Assembly (NCBI GenBank): GCA_028023455.1 | Contig: JAQFVV010000182.1 | Span: 1,552,001 to 1,616,000 of the forward strand | Direction of reading: 5' to 3' | Length of the DNA: 64,000 nt | DNA from: Epiperipatus broadwayi | Lineage: Eukaryota; Onychophora; Udeonychophora; Euonychophora; Peripatidae | Part shown: positions 25,000 through 36,496 of the stretch, piece after piece | Layout: each line of letters opens with the position of its first letter | How positions within the stretch are numbered: position 1 is the stretch's first letter | Notes under the pieces: model-generated | The model's database searches: none | Told to the model about the DNA's origin: nothing | Seen by the model: only the letters and a program-made list of their open reading frames with translations | Translations under genes and position numbers: made by a program

Positions 25000-27179
25000 G
25001 CAGAACTTTTTAAAAAGTAAATCCTATATAAATCTCAAGAAAATATATTTTCTTAAAAACTAGATGAATTTGCATTCAATGTACTAAAGAATAATGATTG
25101 TTTTATTGGAGAAATAATATTTATTTACTGCTATGATTTTTTATTTAAGCATTTAATATCAAAAGCAAGATACATTCATTTTAAATTGCCATTGCTTTAT
25201 ATGTACAGATTCTTCTTTTAGAGAGAAGAAAATATTTGAAATTTATATAATAAGCAATGAAATTTATATTTTTGGGGAATACTGCATATGGATGAATTTG
25301 AAAGTGTGATAAAGTCTTTGTTGATTATATTTTCAAATCAATTTTATAATTTTATTAAAGATTGGATAAAAGCTAAGTAGCTTTGTGAATAAAGTTTTTT
25401 TTCTGTTAGATTAAATAATAAATATGATATATTTTAATATATTTTTATAACTTTAAGGTTTGAAATTGATTTAAGTTTTTGACAACTACAAAATGGTATA
25501 AACTTTAAAAGAAGAGATATGTGGTCATTTTTAGACATTACAGTATTCTACAATTTTTAAGTAAAAATACATATAATTATATGATCCAGCTATGCATATT
25601 ATATTCCTATTGCAAATGAAAATGAAATAATGTTATAGGGGTGAATTACTTTGACAGTTCCGAAAATGAATATGTTGATATTTATACCAAATATTTCTCC
25701 TTTGATACTCCTATGCATATTATTTTAACACATTGATAAGATATAACATTAGCTTAAATAAATGATTGATTTTGCATTAAATAAATTTTTTTCTTAATAA
25801 ATATTAAATTACAGTATATCAAATTCCTTTTTACACTTAAATAAGGATGAATCAATGTTATTTAGATTGCTTACAAAAATCTTTATAAATCGATCTTTTG
25901 ATAATTATATTTTGTTAGAATTTCAAATATCAGTGTAACAAAATAGTCAATTTAATAATGTGCATGAGTTTCAATTATTTCTCTGGGCTTTTTTTTAATT
26001 ACCCCCCCCTCCCAATACACCCACTCAATCCTAGTTTCCATTTTATTCAAAATAAAAGCAGAATTTGAATAAAATATTAAAGATTCAAAAAATTTATCTT
26101 TGATTATTTCATTAATTCATTTAGGATTTGATGGAATTAAATAACTTTTTTTAAAGTAAGGGTGACTTTAAACAATTTTTGAAGATTACACTAAATTTAA
26201 ACTTTATCATCATTAATTTTCCCATTTAAGATTATCAAACATATTTATAAACTGTAAATCAGATAATAAAGATAAAACCTGGCTGTAACATTTATATACA
26301 GTATATTCATGATATTAAATTTTATCAAAATATTTCGTTAATATATATATAGGTCAAACACATGCTATATATTACTTTCATTTATTTTTCAGTTATAACA
26401 ATTAAACTGTTCACATGTAATGCCTATTAAGATATTTTAAAAAATCTCATTTGGTGGTATAGATATTTATAGATAGAATATTAGAGTACAGTTTATTCAC
26501 TCTCTTTAGAAATCATATGTTTATATATATTACACGATTTTATTAATTATATGAATGTATTAATCATTACATTTGTGTGTGCAAATGTTTGTTTTACTTT
26601 TTATCTAAATGAATAAATAGCTATTCTCTGTAGATACATTTAACATAAACTGAAAATTATTAAACAAATTATTAAATATTATATATATCTTAATAAGCAG
26701 AAAGCGAAATAGATTTTCTACAAACAGATAAATGCAAGAAAAAGATGAAATTGTATATCTAATGGAAAGTTAAAAATAGTCTATAATACAATTTACTGCT
26801 ATATTTGACATAAGAATAAGATACCTACACTTGTCATTTCAATCTGTGACTGTTATTATGAGCAAAAATCAATACATTTAGGCCTGGATCTTGGGAGCCT
26901 TTTTGTTTTATGTATATATATTCAAAAAGTTTTGCAATCTACATTATAAATATTTCAACTTACATGTAATTCAAGGATGAAAATAGCAATATTTATGGAA
27001 TATACTTTTTGCCCAGATATTCCATTTTATCTGATTATAATTTTTTTTAAAAAAGCTTATAATTACGAATTTATTTTAAAATATTATATTTAGAATTGTC
27101 AAAAATAATTTTACATATTTAGCATATATATTATTTAATTTAAACTTTCCTATAATCTTAACGTAGAGCATTCTTTATT
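25000..27179. other. AT-rich DNA, nothing recognised
   Basis: No supported coding region or terminal repeats. A short C-rich patch (7 C, T, 3 C) lies at 26002-26012. Confidence 0.5.
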
Positions 27180-28260
27180 TAATTAATGAAGCAAAGCAAC
27201 TTTCAAAACTTCGTTCATCACAATAAATTCACTGCATTCTATAAAGAAATGTTCTATCAATTCAGATGCTTTCTGCTAGAAATTATGATTTCTGATTCGG
27301 ATAGAATTTGTTTGATAATATGAAAATAGAATACTACTAAGTCTTTGTGTTTAAAAAAATTCCATGTTACGTTAACTGTGGTAAACCTGAATCTTTTAAG
27401 AATTTGAACAAAAATAATTGTCAGAAGTCTGAACCTCAAGGTATTATTTTGTTGGTGGTGCTCCCCATCCCCACCCTACCATAAGAGAGGAAAACTTTAG
27501 CTTTAATATGTTGCAGATATTAATTATTGAAGATATATAATAACCAAAAACGAGCACAAATTTCTGACAGCTCACCATATATGTTTCTTTGACATTTTAT
27601 TTTATTATATAATTCTTTAACTAGTGTATTTAAAGTTTTGCTTTAGATTATTCTGCTTTCTATTCATCTTAGATTTTGTTATTATTCCATATGTGAATTA
27701 AAAAAGATTAATAGTTGTATTATGAAGATCCAAAAAACTTATTACTCTACTGACATTTGCAATACAATTGATTTTTTATGCAGTATTACTGAATTTGACT
27801 TTTAATGAAAATTCTTTAGTATTTAAATTTTTCAATTAAAAATTGTGGGTTTTTAAAAATATAACATTAATAAGGTCATCATCATATGAAATAGCATTGA
27901 AAAACAAACACAGAATCTATATTCTATTTCCAGCATTTGTAATTCTAATTTTATTAGATATATAGATATATATAAATGCTAAATAAAATATTGGCTAACA
28001 AAGTACCTTGTGGAATATTTCTCATGTGAGTATAGAGGTAAGATATGCTCTGATAATTTTTAAAGAAGTTGTTTAATTAAGGATGTAATTTAGTATTCCT
28101 AAGATCAAATACTTATATTCATGTATTAACAAATGTATTGCATTCAATAGAAATTTTTAGAAGTTATGTCTTATTATATAAAGAAATTTCTTGAATTATT
28201 GCTGCATGTGGAACCCTTCTATTTTAGATTTATGATGTTTAGTGAAGATTGTTCTTATAA
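27180..28260 (-). pseudogene. CR1/jockey-like LINE, reverse transcriptase (degenerate)
   Basis: The minus strand holds a different LINE class from the RTE-like copies. Near 27960-28090 one reads FFKNYQSISYLYTHMRNIPQGTLLANILFSIY with interruptions, matching the block before and including RT motif B (GVPQGSVLGPxLFxIYIND). AISYDDDLINVI near 27840-27890 stands at the palm motif (usually YADD). The 60-codon frame 27257-27439, extended upstream, gives LLTIIFVQILKRFRF and then LVVFYFHIIKQIL, matching the jockey/CR1 C-terminal region (LxxLKRLxxSxxxLLxxYxSxVxPILEY). Motif A was not confidently placed. Multiple stops and shifts show this is long dead. Confidence 0.6.
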
Positions 28261-30530
28261 GAATTAATTATGCTTTTTAAAGATCAATTCTAAAACATAA
28301 CTGCAAGTCATTATTTAGCAAAGCTATAGTTCAAAATTTATCAAGAGAAGACTGTCTGGAGAGTGTTATTCTTAATATTAAGAAAAACGTTATTATCACT
28401 AATATTCAGACAATTCAAAAACTGATTATATAAATATTTAAAAGCATTTATGAAACTTATTTGTCAGAGAAACATGATTTTTATTTTAGCTGTGGGTAAT
28501 TTTAAACTTCATTATGAAATTTCCCTGTCAGTGTGGTATTTTGAATATTTATATTAAAAATCTCAATTATAGACTTATTTTTAATATGCTTTTGACAATA
28601 AATATATTGTTTCTTACATTTTGATTTTGAATTGATGACAGATCCTTGCTTAGTACAAGATTCAGCAAAGTTAATTAAAAATCTAAAGATTATGTTGAGT
28701 TGAATCTTTGCTGCAGTTTATGTATACTTATTTTTGTGTGTCACATTCTTTTAAGTCATAAATCTTATTATATTCTTCCTTGAGATTATTGATGATTGTA
28801 TTGTCTTTAAGATAAACAAAAGGAATAAAATTGTTTTATTTGGTGATATCTCTTCCTAGTGTTTCAGCATTTATTACATGTTAAGCATTATTTAGGAAAG
28901 ACTGAATAAAAATATTTTTCACCTTTAGTTAAGCAAACTAAGTTTTAAAGTTTTATTTTCTCTCAAATTTTTATAATCCAGGATAATTTTTCCACATGAT
29001 GTTAATGGATTAAAGTAATTGCAATATACTGTTTAGTTGTTAAGATAAGGTTGATATGATTAGAAAATGAAAAAAAAACTGTAGATTAATTAAATTATTT
29101 TTAAGAAATAAAAAAAAAAAAGCTGTTCTATATATTAAAGAATTAGTAGATTAATCTAAAAAAAGTATAATGGTATATATTTTTAAGTATTTTAACAGCT
29201 GTAGCACAGTTCTTCCATTTAGTTTCAATTTTTAGATATCATATAACATTGTCAAATGTTTTATCTTTAAATTGGAAACAGTAATGTTTATTTCTCTAGT
29301 CCAAAACCATCTATTGGGTACTAGATAGTGTTGACCAAATTTTTAGTTATTTCTATCAATTGGTTTTCATCATTGAGAAACATTAGCTTTGTGCAAACAC
29401 ATTTGAAACTGTCTTTTTGGGTTTTTTTTTAATCTATCAAAGTTATTGATCTGAGATTCGCTCTTCGAGCTCACCAAATAACTCTAGAATAAAGCAGAAG
29501 TGGATTACTGATATAATGCAGATATGGTTTTATTTAAATTAATAATTTAGTTTTTATTGCCAATAAGAGTTATGCTTTTTTTTTTTAATTAATTTGTAAG
29601 TTTTCTTCAATATCACTGTTAACTTAGTATTATTATTATCTTTATTTTCCACAATATGTTTTAAACCCTCCATCTATATGATATTTTTATTATGTATATC
29701 TTTAGAAATAGAAAAAAATAAATAATTGAAGCATAGTTATTTCAGATTTATATCCAAAGTAATAAATTTCCAGCATTTGTAAACATTTAAAAAATTTTCT
29801 TTACAAATTACAGAAAATAATATTATTATTGATTGATAAAAAATTTAACTAAATTGTAGAATTAATGTTGCAAATGATTGAAGATATTCATATCAAGAGT
29901 TACCACAAATAGGTATGCAGATTATTTACTCCATAAGAGGATTAGATGTATAATAAGTTTTTATGGCACTATTCGAAGAATTTCAGATTATATATAAATA
30001 TATAGCTATATTCTAAATATAAAAGCTCTTTATATACTGATTTGCTATAGCAATCATCAATTTTTACCCACTATTTTGTTAATAAGCAACTATTTTGCTA
30101 TAGGATGTTCACACTATGAAAACAATATCATTCTCATAAGATAAAGGGATTTCCATCAAGAAAAAAGTACTGTATATCTATCTATTCTAAGTAAAAATAA
30201 ACTTATGTAATAAATAAGAAAATGTATTAAAGAATTGAAGATATGATTTACATTGCGTAGATGCCATATCCTCACACATTTACTGTAAAGGTTTTTCTCC
30301 ACATGTGTAAACAATATTTAAAAAATGCAAATTTTATTCAACATATAACTAAAGGTAATTAATGCTTTTATTTAAAATACAATTTAATTAACTAAGTTTT
30401 ATTTAATATCCTCATAGTAGTAAAAATTCTCGTTTCCTCCAAGGCAATTACATTTATAAATATAAACAATTTGTGCCAAAAAAGAAGAAATAATAGTGTT
30501 TTATTCATTACATAAGAACAAATTTTGATT
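28261..30530. other. AT-rich DNA, possible 5' remainder of the CR1-like LINE
   Basis: The LINE ending at 27180 should extend leftward in its own frame into this interval, but no endonuclease block could be identified. No other features seen. Confidence 0.35.
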
Positions 30531-30538
30531 ATATATAG

Positions 30539-30970
30539 CAGGGGTGGCCAACTTTTGTGTTGTTAATAAGATCTACTTTTTATTTTAAAAATGTTTTGGG
30601 ATCGACTTGTCATAGGCGTGGCCTAAGTGGAGGGAGATGTGAAATACGTACTATTTTTATATATCTATCTAGTAAAAAATTATTTAACGGGCCAAAAAAC
30701 TCATGGCGGGGGATTTATTAATTCAAATTAGCTACATTAAATCAAGATTAAAAATATTATTTTCAATAATGATACGACTTAGTGGACTTCACCTAACTAG
30801 AATTGAAAAAAAATTTAGAACAAAAACAAAAATAACAAAAAAACTTGAAAATCTTGACTTAATTTGTTTCACTCTTTACCTGACAGCTCTTGCTAGATTG
30901 GCCTCGCGATCGACCAAAAATGGCTTTGCGATCGATCGGTGGATCACGATCGACTTGTTGGACACCCCTG
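30539..30970. mobile_element. hAT MITE (432 bp) with 8-bp target duplication
   Basis: The element starts CAGGGGTGGCCAAC and ends GTTGGACACCCCTG, the classic hAT terminal consensus. It is flanked by ATATATAG at both 30531-30538 and 30971-30978, a perfect 8-bp duplication as expected for hAT transposase. Subterminal GATCGAC motifs occur near both ends (GGATCGACTTGT at left, several near 30905-30955 at right), possible transposase-binding repeats. Its one frame (30703-30978) runs out through the right end and encodes no transposase, so the copy is non-autonomous. The intact duplication and GC-rich ends suggest a fairly recent insertion. Confidence 0.9.
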
Positions 30971-30978
30971 ATATATAG

Positions 30979-31332
30979 TACAAAATGCAATAAAAATACA
31001 TTTAAATTACTTATTTTAACTAAAATATGACTTTTTATTTAATCTCTTTCAATAGTAGGATTATTTATATATCCAACTGTTGTTTTTTTTTTAATATATT
31101 GGCCAAAAAAAAGATTTAGTCATTTTGTTAAACTTCAGATAATCAACTGTGCATTATATATTAATTTAATTAGATTGCATTTTTATTTTTAAAAAAATGG
31201 CAAACTTACTGAAATATGACAGCACTGGAAAAAAATTCAAAGTTTTACTTATTAGATTAAAAAAAAAAAAGAAAGATAATATATACTAAAAATAAGTAGA
31301 AAATTTTCATTATATTTATTTATTTTATACAC
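30979..31332. other. AT-rich DNA, nothing recognised
   Basis: A and T runs only. Confidence 0.6.
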
Positions 31333-31520
31333 TACTTAATGAAAACATTCACAGAAAAGGTAGTTTTAAAAAATATTCAGCTTTATTCATTCATGCATAA
31401 CATGCTTTCGATATAATGTATTATATTCATGGCTTACACATTATGTCGAAATCATATTAGGCAGTATTAAAACTGAATATTTTTTAAAACTATCTTTTCT
31501 GTGGATGTTTTCATTAATAG
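31333..31520. mobile_element. foldback element or MITE with about 48-bp terminal inverted repeats
   Basis: The left arm 31333-31380 and right arm 31473-31520 are reverse complements with only a few differences; both contain TTAATGAAAACAT, CACAGAAAAG and TTTTAAAAAATATTCAG. A second inner pair, TTCGATATAATG and CATTATGTCGAA, extends the pairing. TA dinucleotides sit at both outer edges, which would suit a Tc1/mariner-type 2-bp duplication, but TA is too common here to prove it. There is no coding capacity. Confidence 0.7.
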
Positions 31521-32585
31521 TCATGGAGATTACATTAAAGAAATAAATTGTTTATAGTTGAATTTATTTATTTTGTATATGCTTTATTTTAATTTAATGA
31601 ATTGTGATTTAGCATGATATCTACTTTATTTATTTTTTAAATACTATGAAATATTTAAAATCATCACATTAAAAAAAAACACACTTATTATATTTGCACA
31701 GGTTAGTGCTTTTTATTATTATTTTGTTTAGTAAAATATTTACACACACACCCCTTTTCAGTTTTAACCTTTGTTTATTTTATTTTATTTTATTACTTTC
31801 ACTGACTTTTAAGAGGAGAGAGTATTTTTTTTAAAGTTTGTACAAATGTAGATTATATGCTTCAGTGTTCCTATTCATTTTATACAGAAAAACAGAAATC
31901 TTAATTAAAGCAAATGATGAAATCATGAAAATTGCAGGATAACTAGCTGGAAGATTAATAGTAGCTGATGTATTTTTTCCATAATTACTATTAGCATGAT
32001 TAATTTTGTTTTTCATAGTTGTTATCATCTGGTTCATTTGCATAGTTTTGCACAAATATAGCTGAGTTATTTACTATCTTTTCTATATTTTCAAAAATAA
32101 CTCTTGCTTCACATCCATGATATCAAAATTGTATTTGTCACAATTTTTTTGTTGTCTCCACATTATTTCTTTCATTACTAGAGTTTTTTTTTATTTTAAT
32201 AAGACTCTTGACCAAAAGTTTTCCTAATATATAAAATTTCTTCAATAAAATTGTATAACTTCATTCACTTATAATGTTTACTTATATGTGCACATAATTA
32301 AATAAATAATTTCATTAAACAAGACATCTTCATAAACCCATTTTATTAATTAAATCTTGAGTAATAAATCAAACATTAAATATGTAATGAAATAAATAAT
32401 TATAATAAGATATATATTTAAACAAATTTGAATTGATAGAGCTTCAATTACAATATTTGAAATATTTATTGCTTGATCTCTAGATCATAAAAAAAATTGA
32501 ACTCTTTATCATAGTTATTTATTTAATCATCCATTTTTCACACAATTATTCGCAAAATATCATAAAGGAAGTGGTAGAGATTCCA
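31521..32585. other. AT-rich DNA, nothing recognised
   Basis: Short TA-rich stretches and an ACACACACACCCC patch near 31742. The frame at 31831-32055 has no recognisable motif. Confidence 0.5.
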
Positions 32586-32589
32586 ACCA

Positions 32590-32800
32590 AGAGATAGATG
32601 TGCTAGTGATTTTATTAAGGTATTCAATTATGATATGGTAACCATAGATTTGGCAGTCATTAAGAAGAATATGGTTTATGGTTAGTGTTTGTTCACATGT
32701 AAATAGTTGTTAAATTCCATTTATGAATTAGATGAGTGCATTAACCATGGTTTGGTCTAATGAGATTCCAATCAGCTTGCTAAATCAAAGAACAGAATTT
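32590..32800 (-). pseudogene. LINE C-terminal fragment with RNase H-tail motif
   Basis: Minus-strand reading gives LIGISLDQTMVNALI and then LFTCEQTLTINHILLNDCQIYGYH. This matches the block RLRIGHTxxTHxxL...CxxCxxxLTIxHILLxCPxYxxxR found after RNase H at the C-terminus of jockey-type LINEs. The stretch ends with IISTST-like and SWLESLP residues. Only this tail is present; the RT is not adjacent. It abuts the 3' end of the RTE-like copy at 32867. Confidence 0.5.
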
Positions 32801-32866
32801 ATTATTTAGAAATTATAATAGGAAAAATATAAAAGTTTAACATTTTTTAAATAGATAATTTATATA

Positions 32867-33997
32867 TTATCATCATCAACCATTATCAATCCACAGCAGG
32901 ATGGTCTCTCCAAGTTCACTTCATCTTCTCCAATCTTTAGCTTCTCCACATCGCCCCTGCACACTTTCTTATTTTATCCATTCATCTCATGTGTGATCTC
33001 TTTCTGGGTCTTTTACAATCTCTTGGAATCCAGTTTAAGATTTCAATTGTCCATCTATTATCATCTCTTCTAGAAATATGTCCAGCCTAACTCCACTTCA
33101 GTCTTCTAATTTTCTCAATGAGGTCAGTAACACCTGTTTGTTCTCTTATCCATATATTGCATTTTCGATCTCTTGTTACTCCCAACATGCATCTCTCCAT
33201 ACTTCTTTGAGTGGTCTGAAGTCTCTGCATTGCTCTTCTGTTAAGGGTTCAAGTCTCAGATCCATAAGTAAGAACTGGTAAAACACATTTATTAAAAACC
33301 TTTTCAAACACATAGGCATATTTCCTTTTAGTATCAAGTTATTTCTACCAAAAGCATCCCAATCAAGTTTAATTCTCTGATTAATTTCATGCATTATGTT
33401 TTCATCTGTATTAATAATCTGACCAAGGTATTTGCAGCTATTAACTTCTTTTAACTCATCATAATATTTATTTTCATATTTTGAGAAAATCCATTAAACA
33501 TTACTTTATTCTTTTTAACATTTATCTTTAGTCCTACTTTCATCTCATAACTCCTGCAACATGTCCTGCTACTCTAAAGCATTATTTGCAAAAACAACTA
33601 CATCAGCTGCAAAATCTAAATGACTTAAATAATCTCCATTTACTTTCACTCCTTTAGCTTTCCATTTTAATACCCAAAATACTTCTTGCAGCACTGCTGT
33701 AAAAAGTTTTGGAGATATGGAGTCACTCTGTCTTACACCCATCTCAATGTTGATTTTCCTAGTATCATTATGTAATCTAATTGTTGACGTTGCATTTTTA
33801 TAAATATTCTTTAAAATATGACAATATTCTGGATTTATACCTTGATGATCCAATGCTTTAATAATTGAAGAAATGTTTGTAGAATCAAATGCCTTTTCAT
33901 AATATACAAATCCAAAGCATAATGGCAACTCATATATATATATTTTATAATTTATTTTTTTATCGACTCTGAATGCAAGATAACTATTAGGAAGCAA
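32867..33997 (-). pseudogene. RTE-like LINE, RT and 3' end (best-preserved copy)
   Basis: A minus-strand 5'-truncated LINE. The 142-codon frame 33569-33997 shows FVYYEKAFDS (motif A, usually FVDYEKAFDS), GVRQSDSISPKLFTAVLQEV (motif B), VNGDYLSHL and FAADVVVFANNA (motif C, usually FADDVVL). Downstream the frame 33176-33394 reads EINQRIKLDWDAFGRNNLIL, MDLRLEPLTEEQCRDFRPLK and EVWRDACWE, typical post-palm blocks. Near 32940-33060 come the RWTIEILNWIPRDCKRPRKR and WMDKIRKCAG blocks of the C-terminus. The 3' end near 32867 carries a GAT-rich tail on its own strand, usual for RTE elements. The catalytic Asp residues of motifs A and C are replaced (Tyr, Ala), so it is inactive. Confidence 0.85.
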
Positions 33998-35061
33998 AAT
34001 TGTTAAAAAGGCATTTATAGTAACATTAATAAATCTAAAAATAATAATATCAAAACCAATTTCTTAGTTTAATGTTTTTTTTCTTTAGAATTATCATGGC
34101 AAAAAAGTTAATGATATTTATGAAATAGTAAAACACTTTTATGTTTTCTGTGTTCTTTTTGGTGGATTTTAAAAATTTTTAATCTTACCTGCAGTCATGT
34201 ACTTGAGGGCTTCTTAAAATTGTCGGGGGGGGGGGGGGTAATGAAATCCAGTCATATTAAAAAAAAATATTTTTTTTAGGTAAAGCAGCAGATTTTCTTT
34301 TCTGTTTTATTTACTTCTGATTTTTCCATTTTATCTCTGCTTTTATCTGGGGAATATTGCAATTACATTATATTTTTTCAAATTTCTGTAACTAGATTCT
34401 GATTCAAAGACTTTTATGCTGTAAAATAATTCAGCTTTTTAGCTGCATTTATATTTACATTCTTATAAAATGTCATTGTTCATGAAAGAATGTTACCAGA
34501 AAAAAATCGAAGTTGCACAATTTTTTTTTCTCCGGACTATTCTTTATCTTTATAAATACAGTATATATATTCTATTAGAAAAAACTATTGAAGGAATAAA
34601 AACAGTTCCTATTACTTTTAAATTTTAATTGACACACAAATGTTATCAACTTAAGAAATATTTAAAGAATTTTGGCTACTTAAACAATATATAGTGTTAA
34701 TTTATATAAACATTGCTCTCTTCATTTTTCAACACGGTAAGAATAAAATTTATTTTAATACTTTAATTAAGTAAAATTTTAGTAAGACATATTCATCTTT
34801 TTATATTAACTCTTGATAATTAATTAAAAAGTTATATGAAAAAGAATTTTCAATATGGGTTTATTATTTCATATTCTTGATATCTTAAGACTATGTGTCT
34901 GTGAAACAAAACAAAGTGTGTTTGTGTGCAATTGTTATTTACCCTGATATATATATATAGCTTCAGTCATATTTATGTAGACTTGAATTGTGATTGTATT
35001 TATATGTTGGACTATTTCCATAAACTAGTATTGAATGTCTTTAAAAATTTAACTTGACATT
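33998..35061. other. AT-rich DNA with a 14-G run
   Basis: Nothing coding. G14 lies at 34225-34238 in otherwise AT-rich sequence. Confidence 0.55.
34225..34238. repeat. poly-G tract
   Basis: A run of 14 G, the longest G or C homopolymer in the window. Confidence 0.9.
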
Positions 35062-35318
35062 AATATTCCAATTACATTCAACTGTTAGTAATAGCACCCA
35101 GGTTAGTATATGTGCACAGCGTTTTGACAAATATTCTCGTCTCTCCTTCAGGTGTCGCTGGTCTGATCAGTGACAGTACTAGCATGGGAATCGAACCTGG
35201 ACCCTTAGATTCTTGAATATTGAATTTTAAAATAATACTGTAACCAACAGTCACCCTGTCAAAGGCAACAGTCAGTAGAAATTTCATGTACTATGAGGTC
35301 CTTCCTGATTTCTCCACA
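35062..35318 (-). repeat. left inverted flank of Penelope-like element, with tRNA-like sequence
   Basis: The reverse complement aligns with 36244-36496 over about 250 bp. Shared strings include GAAATTTCTACT, ACTGTTGCCTTTG, AATATTCAAGAATCTAA and CCCATGCTAGTACTGTCACT. Read on the minus strand it contains box A-like GGGTGACTGTTGGTTACAG and box B GGTTCGATTCCC at 35184-35195, about the spacing of a tRNA, with pairing ends GACAG and CTGTC. It is therefore either a terminal repeat of the Penelope-like element carrying an internal pol III-type promoter, or one of two inverted SINE copies. Confidence 0.65.
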
Positions 35319-36243
35319 TCTTAAAAGCAAAATTAATTAATAATTTCCAAACAGTCCACTAGGTTGATCTCTGGGATTATTTATTATCATCATGTGACTT
35401 TTGTACTTGGTATTTTTTTCTTTTCTATCCAATATTTTTGTAGTTTCCCAATGAAACATATATTCATTGTTACATACATGGTCTGCTACTTTAATCACAT
35501 CTGTTTTCTCTTTTTAGTTATCAGTTTATGCTCTTGCAATCACTTTTCAATGGGGCAACTAGTCTCACCAACATATATCCACATTCACATGGTATTTCAT
35601 AAATGTAGTTTTTGTTTTTCAGCATTTCAAGTTTAGGCTTTGTAGTGTGATATGGTTCTGGAAAGCTGTTCTAATGTTATACTGATTGCAGATTTTCCTT
35701 AATTTGTCTGCTATTTTTGGTATATATGGATACACTACAGTATCAATAATTGTTTTTTTCCTTTGACAGTTCTTTTTGTTGTCTATTTTCCTTGACAGTT
35801 CTTTTTGTTGTCTATTTAAAGTTTTCTTAATGATAGCTGATGGATAACCATTCTTTATAAAGTTCTATATAGATATCTTTTTCCAAAACACTAGTTTCTA
35901 AACAAATTTCCTTTGTTCTGTTCCATAGTGATGATATAATACTATGTTTTATGTTTCTGGTGTGATTGGATGCATATGATAAATATTTTCTGGTTATGTG
36001 GATTTTCTGTAAACTAGTTTTGATTTTGCCATGAGAGAGTCTTGTCACAAAAACATCTAAGAATATCTATTTTTGTTTTTGTTCTGATTCTATTATGAAT
36101 TTAATTGAAGAGGATATATTAATCATGTGTTTCCTGAAAGTGTATAGTAGTGGTCCACCACAACAATGGGAAACTCCCATAAATCAATCTAATATGACTA
36201 TGCATAATGTTAAAACCACTGATTAACTTTGCTCTTAGGAAAA
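35319..36243 (-). pseudogene. Penelope-like element: RT C-terminal end and GIY-YIG endonuclease
   Basis: Read on the minus strand from about 36130, the order is FIIESEQKQK, then IFLDVFVTRLSHGKIKTSL, KIHITRKYLSYASNHTRN, KHSIISSLWNRTKEICLE and SVLEKDIYIELY. These are the thumb region of Penelope-like RT (LDVLVxR...SVYRKPTHTxRYLxYxSNHP...KR). It continues with VVYPYIPKIADKLRKICNQY and NIRTAFQNH, then FIYEIPCECGYIYVGETSCP, the GIY-YIG nuclease with its Cys-x-Cys, and LQEHK. Several frameshifts and stops break it. The RT palm is absent: the flanking repeat begins where it should be. This copy is younger than the one at 1.3 kb and has a different GIY-YIG sequence. Confidence 0.85.
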
Positions 36244-36496
36244 AGTGGAGAAATCGTGAGGAACCTCAACAATAAGTATATGAAATTTCTACTAACTGTT
36301 GCCTTTGGGAGGATGGTTATAGTGTTACCTTAAAATTTAATATTCAAGAATCTAAAGATCCAGGTTCAATTCCCATGCTAGTACTGTCACTGATCAGGCT
36401 AGAAACAACTTAAGAAGAAAGGAGAATAATACAACTTGAAACATTGTCTATATAACTTGTGTGCGATTACTAACAAGTGAAGGTAATTGAAAAATA
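36244..36496 (+). repeat. right inverted flank of Penelope-like element
   Basis: Inverted partner of 35062-35318; the alignment runs from GTGGAGAAATC to about TAATTGAAAAAT. Its B box reads GGTTCAATTCCC near 36363-36374. It has diverged from its partner mainly at scattered substitutions, more so in the last 80 bases. Confidence 0.65.

Noticed and set aside
30703-30978. 91-codon frame inside the hAT MITE
   Set aside because: It runs out through the element's right terminus into the flanking duplication and has no transposase motif.
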